Of a stretch of DNA of 50,818 bases, positions 44,571-50,818 are shown piece by piece. Under the pieces are notes generated by a model. That model was not told the origin of the DNA. It did no database searches and was given only the letters and a program-made list of their open reading frames with translations. Numbering within the stretch: the first letter of the stretch is position 1; each line of letters starts with the position of its first letter. This stretch comes from Prevotella sp. P5-92 (GTDB lineage: Bacteria; Bacteroidota; Bacteroidia; Bacteroidales; Bacteroidaceae), in contig NZ_NPJG01000074.1 of NCBI RefSeq assembly GCF_002251245.1, forward strand, positions 1 to 50,818. Direction: 5' to 3'. A program made the position numbers and the translations under genes.

Positions 44571-45578
44571 ATGCAAACAATGAAAGACATCCTCAACCGC
44601 ATGCTCAACCACGAGGAGTTGACACGCGAGGAGACAAAAAACATACTTATCGGCATCACACAGAGCGAGTATCCCAACGAGCAGATCACAGCCCTGCTCA
44701 CCGCGCTGCAGATGAGAGGAGTGACCGTTGACGAACTGTTAGGCTTCCGCGACGGAATACTCGAGACGGGCGTGCCAGTGCCACTCGACTGCGAACGCTA
44801 TATCGACGTGGTGGGAACGGGCGGCGACCGCAAGAACACGTTCAACATCTCCACCACATCGTGTTTCGTCATCGCCGGAGCCGGCTACAAAGTGGCAAAA
44901 CACGGCAACTATGCCGCCACAAGCACCAGCGGAGCCTCTAACGTGATAGCCAACCACGGCGTGAAGTTCACCGACGACATCGACCGCCTCAACCGCTGTA
45001 TCAACGAGTGTGGCATCGTCTATCTCCACGCCCAACTCTTTGCCAAAGCCATGAAGTTTGTGGGTCCGATACGCAAGGCGCTGCAGTTTCCCACTTGCTT
45101 CAACCTGCTCGGCCCTATCGTCAACCCGTCGAAGCCTCAGTGTCAGCTGCTTGGAGTGGCAAACCTCGACCAGATGCGCCTGTATAATAATGTGTATCAG
45201 AAGATTGGCATCGACTACGGCATCGTCAACAGCATCGACGGCTACGACGAGATTTCGCTCACGGGCGACTTCAAGGTCACCACAAACAGCTATGAGCGCA
45301 TCTTCAAGCCTTCAGACCTTGGCTTCAACATCATCAAACCCGAGGAACTGCGCGCCGGTGCCGACGAGAAGGAGGCTAAGCAGATCTTCGACAATGTGCT
45401 GGCCAACAGCGCTTTGCCTGCACAGAAAAACGTGGTGCTGGCCAACGCTGCTTTCGGCATCCAGGTGCTCGAAAAGGGAAAGAAAGATATCGAGGAGTGT
45501 ATCGAGATTGCACGCGAGTCTATCGACAGCGGCAAGGCTTTGGCTACATTCAAGAAGTTTGTCGAACTCAATAGCTGA
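44571..45578 (+). CDS. trpD: anthranilate phosphoribosyltransferase
   Basis: TrpD transfers phosphoribose from PRPP to anthranilate. The 335-residue product has the glycine-rich DVVGTGGDRKNTFNIST (about residues 79-95), KVAKHGN and a TSTSGASNV loop that replaces the usual SSKSGSAD, and LGPIVNPSKPQ. The start could also be the ATG three codons downstream (MKDILNRM). Spacing to trpG is 22 nt and to trpC 11 nt. Confidence 0.95.
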   Translation: MQTMKDILNRMLNHEELTREETKNILIGITQSEYPNEQITALLTALQMRGVTVDELLGFRDGILETGVPVPLDCERYIDVVGTGGDRKNTFNISTTSCFVIAGAGYKVAKHGNYAATSTSGASNVIANHGVKFTDDIDRLNRCINECGIVYLHAQLFAKAMKFVGPIRKALQFPTCFNLLGPIVNPSKPQCQLLGVANLDQMRLYNNVYQKIGIDYGIVNSIDGYDEISLTGDFKVTTNSYERIFKPSDLGFNIIKPEELRAGADEKEAKQIFDNVLANSALPAQKNVVLANAAFGIQVLEKGKKDIEECIEIARESIDSGKALATFKKFVELNS

Positions 45579-45589
45579 CACGCAAGACT

Positions 45590-46378
45590 ATGAGAGACAT
45601 TCTTGAAGAGATAGTGGCTCACAAGCGCCAGGAGGTGGAACAGTTTAAGAGCGTGGTGTCTGAGCGCGACATCCACAAGCAGGTGGAAGCCATCATGGGC
45701 GGCGAGGTGCCTTCCATGCGACAGGCCATCAGCCAGTCGGCATCGGGCATAATAGCCGAGTTTAAGCGCAAGTCGCCGTCGAAGGGCTGGATAAAAGAGG
45801 ACGGACAGGCGGAAGTCATTCCCCTCGCCTATCAGCATAACGGCGCTGCTGCCGTCAGCATCCTCACCGACGAGATGTATTTCGGCGGACGCGACGAGTT
45901 CATCGTCAGGGCTCGCAAGGCTGGCGTCACCATACCTGTGCTATACAAGAACTTTGTGATAGACGAGTATCAGCTGTTTCAGGCGCGTCTGTGCGGCGCG
46001 TCGGCAGTGCTGCTTATCGCCGCCGAACTGACCAAGGCAGAATGTCGCGGGCTGTTGCGCACGGCTCACGACCTGCAGCTCGAGGTGCTGCTTGAGATGC
46101 ACAACGACAACGAACTGGAATATGCCGACCTCGACCCCGACATGTGTGGCATCAACAACCGCAACCTCGGCACCTTCGTCACCTCGGTGGAAAACTCGTT
46201 CCGTCTCGCCTCGCAGTTGCCAGCCGACGCGGTGAAGGTGAGCGAGAGCGGCATCTCGCATCCCGACACCATCCGCCAGCTACAGTTGGCTGGGTTCAAG
46301 GGATTTCTCATCGGTGAGTGTTTTATGAAAGAGGCTAACCCTGGCGAGGCTCTCGCCCAGTTTATCTCCGCGATATGA
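45590..46378 (+). CDS. trpC: indole-3-glycerol phosphate synthase
   Basis: This TIM-barrel enzyme converts CdRP to indole-3-glycerol phosphate. In the 262-residue product the substrate-binding KRKSPSKG (about residues 56-63), the catalytic Lys in VLYKNFVID, the Glu in EVLLEMHND and GINNRNLGTF are visible. It is not fused to TrpF, unlike in enterobacteria. Its stop overlaps the trpF start (ATGA), so the two are translationally coupled. Confidence 0.95.
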   Translation: MRDILEEIVAHKRQEVEQFKSVVSERDIHKQVEAIMGGEVPSMRQAISQSASGIIAEFKRKSPSKGWIKEDGQAEVIPLAYQHNGAAAVSILTDEMYFGGRDEFIVRARKAGVTIPVLYKNFVIDEYQLFQARLCGASAVLLIAAELTKAECRGLLRTAHDLQLEVLLEMHNDNELEYADLDPDMCGINNRNLGTFVTSVENSFRLASQLPADAVKVSESGISHPDTIRQLQLAGFKGFLIGECFMKEANPGEALAQFISAI

Positions 46379-47013
46379 TAATCAAGGTGTGCGGAATGCG
46401 CGAGCAGCAAAATATCAGCCACGTGGCGGCTACGGGCATCAACTGGATGGGGATGATCTTCTGGAACCGCTCGTCGCGCTTTGTAGGCGACATGGCTGCT
46501 GCGGCGGCAATCCCTGAGGGGATAACGCGTGTGGGCGTGTTTGTTGACCAGGACGCCAACGAGGTCAGCGAGAAGGTCATAGGCTGTTCGCTGCACGTCA
46601 TACAGCTGCATGGCGGCGAGTCGCCGTCGTATATCAACGCCCTTCGCCCGCTGCTGCCTGCCAGCACTAAGGTAATGAAGGCCATCAGCGTGGGCTGTGA
46701 GGCCGACATAGAGAAGGCGGCCAGCTATGAGGGCACGGCCGACTATCTGCTGTTTGACACGAAATGTGTCACTGTGGGCGGCAGCGGACGTCAGTTTGAC
46801 TGGAGCGTGCTCAGATCATATCGTGGCTCCTTGCCGTTCTTGCTCAGCGGCGGCATTGGTCCCGGCGACGCTCTCCGTCTCGCGTCGTTCAGTCATCCGC
46901 GTCTGATGGGCATCGACCTCAACAGCCGCTTCGAGCTGTCGCCCGGACTGAAAGACAGCGCCGCGCTATCTGTGTTTGTAGAAGAACTGAAAAGAGCCAC
47001 TCGCTCAAAATAA
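46375..47013 (+). CDS. trpF: phosphoribosylanthranilate isomerase
   Basis: TrpF isomerises PRA to CdRP. The 212-residue TIM barrel begins MIIKVCGMREQQN with the catalytic Cys in KVCGM, and contains VGVFVDQDANEV, LLFDTK and the C-terminal phosphate site LLSGGIGPGDA with GIDLNSRFE. It overlaps trpC by 4 nt and is followed by trpA after 29 nt. Confidence 0.94.
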   Translation: MIIKVCGMREQQNISHVAATGINWMGMIFWNRSSRFVGDMAAAAAIPEGITRVGVFVDQDANEVSEKVIGCSLHVIQLHGGESPSYINALRPLLPASTKVMKAISVGCEADIEKAASYEGTADYLLFDTKCVTVGGSGRQFDWSVLRSYRGSLPFLLSGGIGPGDALRLASFSHPRLMGIDLNSRFELSPGLKDSAALSVFVEELKRATRSK

Positions 47014-47042
47014 GAAAACATGATAAAAAAACAATAGAAATT

Positions 47043-47819
47043 ATGAACAAGATAAACTCACTCTTCGCCAATAGGGGCGACAAGAAGTTTCTGTCGCTCT
47101 ATTTCTGTGCCGGATGTCCTCAGCTGGACTGTACCGGCGACGTGATAAAAGCCATGGAACGCCGTGGCATCGACTTCGTAGAGGTTGGCATTCCTTTCAG
47201 CGACCCCATGGCCGACGGTCCTGTCATCCAGGACGCCGCCACCCGCTCGCTGAAAAACGGCATGACGCTGTCCACACTGTTCAGCCAGCTCGAAGCCATC
47301 AAGCACGAGGTTAGCCTTCCGCTTATCCTCATGGGTTATCTCAACCCTATCATGAACTATGGCTACGAGGCGTTTTTCAGCCGCTGTGTGGAGACGGGCG
47401 TGTCGGGTGTGATCATTCCCGACCTTCCTTTCAAGGACTATCTCGACCTCATAAAGCCTGTGGCAGACAAGTACGACATCCGTGTCATCATGCTCATCAC
47501 TCCCGAGACCAGCGAGGAGCGCATCCGCTTCATCGACGAGCATACCGACGGCTTTATCTACATGGTGTCGTCGGCTGCCACCACGGGAGCGCAGAAGAGT
47601 TTCGACGAGACCAAGCAGGAGTATTTCCGCCGCATCAACGGCATGAACCTCCGCAATCCGCGCATGATAGGTTTCGGCATCTCCAACCGTCAGACGTTAG
47701 AGAGTTCGCAGGCTAATGCCGCCGGTGCCATCATCGGCAGTAAGTTTGTAACGCTGCTCAACGAGAGCGCATCTGCCGACGAGGCTCTCGACAAACTCTT
47801 CGATGCCTTGAGCAAATAA
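47043..47819 (+). CDS. trpA: tryptophan synthase alpha chain
   Basis: TrpA cleaves indole-3-glycerol phosphate to give indole for TrpB. The 258-residue product has the catalytic Glu in VEVGIPFSDPMADGPVIQ (about residues 42-59), LMGYLNPIMNYG, the loop with the second catalytic residue in IIPDLPFKDY, and the phosphate site near GFGISNRQT. It closes the operon. The final 27 nt including the stop are duplicated in tandem. Confidence 0.95.
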   Translation: MNKINSLFANRGDKKFLSLYFCAGCPQLDCTGDVIKAMERRGIDFVEVGIPFSDPMADGPVIQDAATRSLKNGMTLSTLFSQLEAIKHEVSLPLILMGYLNPIMNYGYEAFFSRCVETGVSGVIIPDLPFKDYLDLIKPVADKYDIRVIMLITPETSEERIRFIDEHTDGFIYMVSSAATTGAQKSFDETKQEYFRRINGMNLRNPRMIGFGISNRQTLESSQANAAGAIIGSKFVTLLNESASADEALDKLFDALSK

Positions 47820-47847
47820 GAACTCTTCGATGCCTTGAGCAAATAAG
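47794..47847. repeat. perfect 27-bp duplication of the trpA end
   Basis: Positions 47794-47820 (last codons of trpA with its TAA) are repeated exactly at 47821-47847. Confidence 0.95.
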
Positions 47848-47865
47848 AGTTCAGGATACAAGATA

Positions 47866-47906
47866 GAAAAAAACGAAGCCCCGCACTCGTCGTGAGTGTG
47901 GGGCTT
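47866..47906. terminator. bidirectional terminator between trpA and the LruC-type gene
   Basis: AAGCCCCGCACTC (47876-47888) pairs with GAGTGTGGGGCTT (47894-47906). An A-run at 47867-47873 becomes a T-run on the minus strand, so it fits best as terminator of the minus-strand lipoprotein gene and may also stop trp transcription. Confidence 0.85.
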
Positions 47907-47955
47907 TGCTATAAGTGTCACGGTGAGGGGTGAACGGGTCTTCCCCCTCGCCGGT

Positions 47956-49887
47956 TTATTTTATTGTCGAGCCTTCTTCGGGAGAGTTGTACCACTCAAT
48001 ATTGTTTGAGTTGGCGCTCCAGTTGGCAAACTGCCGATAAGCGTCCTCAATGTTCACTCGCTCTTTTGGCCAAGCCCATGTGCCTGGTACGCAGAACATC
48101 TGCGGTGCGAGTCCTGAAGTAGGAGCGGTGATGGTGATGGCGTTAGTGTGTGTCCTCACCACCTGTATGGCAAAGCCGCCCATGTTGTTAGCCATCGAGA
48201 AGTCTGACGGTACGTTCACCGGGATTTTCTGTCCTTGGGCAGTGATGCTGTATGTGTTGATAATAGGATAGCTTCCGTCAGCCTTTTTGTCTGATCCGAG
48301 CAGCTGATGCGTCTCGCCCAGCTCTGTATTACCATAAATGATGTATGTCTCCAGCACACCACCGGCAGCCAACGGAGTGACATAGGCTGTTGTCTCGCCA
48401 GCCACATGGCTCACCTTAAACACCACGTCGTTGAAGTCGTAGTCGTTGGTGTCACCGAGGTCCTCGCAAGCTATTATCCACGATGGTGCTTCGGGATCCT
48501 CACCAATGTCTGGGATGTCATCGTCCTTCACATTACCTTTCACGAAGAAGAGGATGTCGTTCATATCGTCGTCGCCACCTTCGTCTTCCATACCGAGCAC
48601 AATCTGTCCACCCCACTTATAGGTTACGAAATCTTTCGCTGAATCCTCCACTTCATAACTTGGATGGTTCTCATAATTCTTGTAATAGAACATTTTGTTC
48701 ATCCAAGGGAGCGAATAACGGATATGGTATCCATATTCTGTTTCTGATTGCTTGTTACCGCCATCTATTATCTCAAAGAACACGATATGAGTGCCCGCAG
48801 GGAAATTGTCGCTTGGCGTGCCCGTCCCGTCTTCTCCGAAATATGTGAGTTTGTATGTGGTTCCTGTAAGAAGGCAATCATTACCATTGTACATTTCATA
48901 GCCTGTTACCAAACCTGGCAGTTTCATGCCATCTCCGCTGCCCATTGCCACTCCGTCAACCTTTACGTTTCCCTGTGGGGTTGCATCTTCCATCAGGATG
49001 TATCTCGGTGCGCGTAGTATCTCGTCCTGCGTAGCTCCGTTCCGATAGTAAAGATAGCCAAATTTGTTTTTCTTGACTGTACCTCCATACATGAAGGATA
49101 TTTCCATCGGTCCAGCGCTTTCCATCACGTATTCAACGCCCTGAGATGGCTTCAGCTGCGCTTCCCAATGCTTGCGATTACATTTTCCCTCGCTGTCCTT
49201 GCCTTGCTCGCCAAACACGCCATTTTGTCCGACAATGTCAATGATGTCGCTGATTTTACAACTTGACGCATCTCTTGTCTGCACGCCATTCAACCTGTAG
49301 AGCGAGAACACCTTGTTAAAATCTATTGCGGGATTCCATTGATTATCCCAAAGTTCCGATGGCCATAAATGATTTTCGTCTCTGAAATTTCCGAAAGCCG
49401 AAATATTCGTCGCCAACGACACCGATCGTGTTGTGATGGCTCTTGTCTTGGCCTTGTTTCCTGCAGACACATTCACGTTTCCGTCTTCCACGGCATAGTA
49501 ATCGGCAAGCACAACATTGCCTTTAGCGTCTTTTGCCACGACATAAACGGTGCTTGTGCCTTTGGCAATGTCAAAGGCCATATTAGCCGTGCCCAGGCTG
49601 AACTCGGCCATCTTAGTCGAGTTAGCCGAACCTGGCAAGGAAGAGTACACCTCCACCGAAGTTGCTCCGATGGCAGTCAGGTTGATATTCACAGTTGCAG
49701 TGGTAGCCAAGTTCCAGTCTTGGTTCTCGTCGATGTTTCCGAACTTGTTGTCCCATCCATTGGAGTAGTCTTGGACCACTTGGTTGGGATTAATGAGTTC
49801 CACCTCTCTGGAGCAGGAGCTCATGATGGCGGCGGCAGCAGCTATGGCTACGAGCGAGCCGCTAAGTGCAGTCTTCTTGATTTTCAT
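47956..49887 (-). CDS. LruC/DUF4842-type lipoprotein
   Basis: The 643-residue product from ATG 49887 has a signal sequence with lipobox IMSSC (cysteine at residue 25). The C-terminal half has two acidic motifs: GGDDDMNDILFFVKGNV and, about 20 residues later, DLGDTNDYDFNDVVFKV. Both match the D-rich, probably calcium-binding core of LruC/DUF4842 proteins. A repeat-like motif NIDENQDWNLATT follows the signal. It is a surface or periplasmic protein of unknown role. ATG 49917 is an alternative but lies within about 20 nt of the -7 box. It resembles the product of 5732-7759 in layout. Confidence 0.82.
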   Translation of the reverse strand: MKIKKTALSGSLVAIAAAAAIMSSCSREVELINPNQVVQDYSNGWDNKFGNIDENQDWNLATTATVNINLTAIGATSVEVYSSLPGSANSTKMAEFSLGTANMAFDIAKGTSTVYVVAKDAKGNVVLADYYAVEDGNVNVSAGNKAKTRAITTRSVSLATNISAFGNFRDENHLWPSELWDNQWNPAIDFNKVFSLYRLNGVQTRDASSCKISDIIDIVGQNGVFGEQGKDSEGKCNRKHWEAQLKPSQGVEYVMESAGPMEISFMYGGTVKKNKFGYLYYRNGATQDEILRAPRYILMEDATPQGNVKVDGVAMGSGDGMKLPGLVTGYEMYNGNDCLLTGTTYKLTYFGEDGTGTPSDNFPAGTHIVFFEIIDGGNKQSETEYGYHIRYSLPWMNKMFYYKNYENHPSYEVEDSAKDFVTYKWGGQIVLGMEDEGGDDDMNDILFFVKGNVKDDDIPDIGEDPEAPSWIIACEDLGDTNDYDFNDVVFKVSHVAGETTAYVTPLAAGGVLETYIIYGNTELGETHQLLGSDKKADGSYPIINTYSITAQGQKIPVNVPSDFSMANNMGGFAIQVVRTHTNAITITAPTSGLAPQMFCVPGTWAWPKERVNIEDAYRQFANWSANSNNIEWYNSPEEGSTIK

Positions 49888-49935
49888 ACGTTTACGTAAT
49901 GTGTGGTGAGTTTGCATTATTATTATTTTCAGCTG

Positions 49936-49943
49936 CAAAGATA
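49936..49943 (-). promoter_or_regulatory. -7 box for the second LruC-type gene
   Basis: TATCTTTG followed by CAGC on the minus strand, 48 nt upstream of the chosen ATG. Confidence 0.6.
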
Positions 49944-50063
49944 CGAATTTTATTTTAAAATCAAGGTGTATTTTCCCGAAAAAGTGACGCAATATTACCA
50001 TCATTTAACATTTCCTCCGTTCTCCGTCGCTTGCGACCTACTCTTTAAATCCATAAATCTCTA

Positions 50064-50185
50064 TTTACCTTACCTTTCGGACGGTGACCGTTGGTTCTCT
50101 TTGTCTCTGTGGTTTAAATAAAACCCTTATACAATGGGAGTTACCACTTCCGAACCAACGGTCACTGGCCGAAGGGTAAAGTAAA
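50064..50185. repeat. element with 34-bp inverted ends
   Basis: 50064-50097 and 50152-50185 are inverted copies matching at 30 of 34 positions (core GTGACCGTTGGTTC). The 54-nt interior holds no open frame. Confidence 0.8.
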
Positions 50186-50336
50186 GTTGAATTATAATAT
50201 TGCTCCCACGCGTGGAATTTATTTTTTCCTCGCGTGGTAGCAAAACGCCACCCTGTCGCCACCCCTTCCTCTTATGGCCTTTGAGAGTGGAAGCAGTGTG
50301 TGGGGAGAAGACCGGAATGTTAACAACCGTGAAAAA

Positions 50337-50370
50337 GTTAACTTGTTAACGGTTAACTGGTAACTTTTTT
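50337..50370 (+). repeat. dispersed GTTAAC octamer repeat, copy 2
   Basis: Nearly identical to 3376-3409; here AAAAAGTTA (50332-50340) can pair with TAACTTTTT (50361-50369). GTTGACGAGTTGA follows at 50393, the other variant of the octamer family. Confidence 0.65.
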
Positions 50371-50410
50371 AAGATGACGAGTGGAATGTTCAGTTGACGA
50401 GTTGATTGCG

Positions 50411-50456
50411 GTATTGTCCGCCGCTAATCTCCAGTATTGTCCGCCGCTAATCTCCG
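50411..50456. repeat. two 23-bp tandem repeats
   Basis: GTATTGTCCGCCGCTAATCT plus CCA/CCG occurs at 50411 and 50434. Confidence 0.9.
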
Positions 50457-50458
50457 CT

Positions 50459-50573
50459 GTAGGGTCTTACCTCGTGTAAGACCGCACCCCGATTTGCGGT
50501 GGTTTTGTACACCGATTTGCGGTGGTTTTTCGGCGGCGATAGGCGGGCGGTCTTACACGAGGTAAGACCCTAC
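50459..50573. repeat. nested 27-bp perfect inverted repeat
   Basis: 50459-50485 and 50547-50573 are perfect inverted copies. Each arm is itself a hairpin (GGTCTTAC, 5-nt loop, GTAAGACC). Between them CCGATTTGCGGTGGTTTT occurs twice with a 23-bp period (50489 and 50512). Confidence 0.92.
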
Positions 50574-50778
50574 AACGGCGGGCGTTGTCGCGGATTGTCG
50601 CGGATATGCACCGAGATTTGTCGCGGCAAACCGGTTGTCATTGAACATCTCGTTTTCTTCCTTCGAATCTGCTTCCCCTCTCAAAGGCCTTTGAGGGTGA
50701 CAAGTCAGAATTGAAGACATTGTCTCGAATTGACTTGTTCAGATTCTGTCTTTCTTTCAATCTACTATTTATAGTAAG

Positions 50779-50816
50779 ATATAATAAATTATATATTTAT
50801 ATATAATTTATTATAT
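50779..50816. repeat. AT-only perfect palindrome
   Basis: 18-bp arms (50779-50796 and 50799-50816) with a TT centre, all A/T, at the very end of the window. Confidence 0.9.
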
Positions 50817-50818
50817 AT

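Larger units (their letters stand above)
49944..50818. other. repeat-dense stretch without a gene
   Basis: About 870 nt contain a 34-bp inverted repeat pair, a second hairpin at 50204-50238 (CCACGCG/CGCGTGG), the dispersed GTTAAC repeat, two 23-bp tandem pairs, a 27-bp perfect inverted repeat and an AT palindrome at the window edge. Open frames here have no protein-like pattern. Confidence 0.65.

Noticed and set aside
50499..50714. A 71-residue plus-strand frame at the right end
   Set aside because: It runs through the inverted-repeat composite and has no recognisable protein pattern.

Overview
The window reads as chromosome of a Bacteroidota bacterium, most likely Prevotella in the broad sense. 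The evidence is the recurrent TAnnTTTG -7 promoter box, a tmRNA whose tag reads GENNYALAA, LruC/DUF4842 lipoproteins, a hybrid-two-component-type propeller sensor, the trpB-E-G-D-C-F-A gene order behind a leader peptide with three Trp codons, and several families seen mainly in Bacteroidales. Species was not resolved.

Layout. 1-3400: a small accessory replication module (DUF5675 protein, small OB-like protein, DUF3987 ATPase-like protein, CHC2/Toprim primase), probably the edge of a mobile element. 3480-5730: lrgAB, a small unknown protein, and a non-coding stretch holding a decayed copy of part of lrgB. 5730-10170: an LruC lipoprotein, tmRNA, mtgA and an OmpA-type lipoprotein. 10170-17170: proS, a propeller/Y_Y_Y sensor with no kinase, a likely 6S RNA, ribE, a ZIP transporter, a HAD phosphatase and a candidate small RNA. 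17300-27400: GH35 beta-galactosidase, a soluble GAF/PAS histidine kinase, thrS, purC and phoH (phoH-purC tightly linked), a DUF5715 protein and an acidic-tailed protein. 27750-31850: rarA, a D-2-hydroxyacid dehydrogenase, a TRIC-type channel and a RidA/chorismatase-like protein, all on the + strand. 32310-41000: trmD, patatin, aminopeptidase P, a C1 aminopeptidase, recJ and recQ. 41150-47900: the complete tryptophan operon with its attenuator. 47950-50818: a second LruC-type lipoprotein, then 930 nt of nested inverted and tandem repeats.

Together the genes are mostly housekeeping: translation (proS, thrS, trmD, tmRNA), purine, riboflavin and tryptophan synthesis, DNA repair (rarA, recJ, recQ), wall synthesis (mtgA) and surface proteins.

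The most striking feature is not a gene. Most intergenic gaps contain short tandem arrays (8, 9, 11, 14, 21, 22, 23, 33 or 42 bp units) that abut or include a stop codon, a start codon or a -7 box of the neighbouring gene. Arrays at beta-galactosidase, recQ, phoH, trpA, the TRIC gene and others look like repeated tandem duplication of gene ends. One octamer family (GTTRACNN) recurs at several loci, and one 9-mer occurs both as coding repeat and as a non-coding array. All functions are assigned by reading protein motifs; no database search was run.
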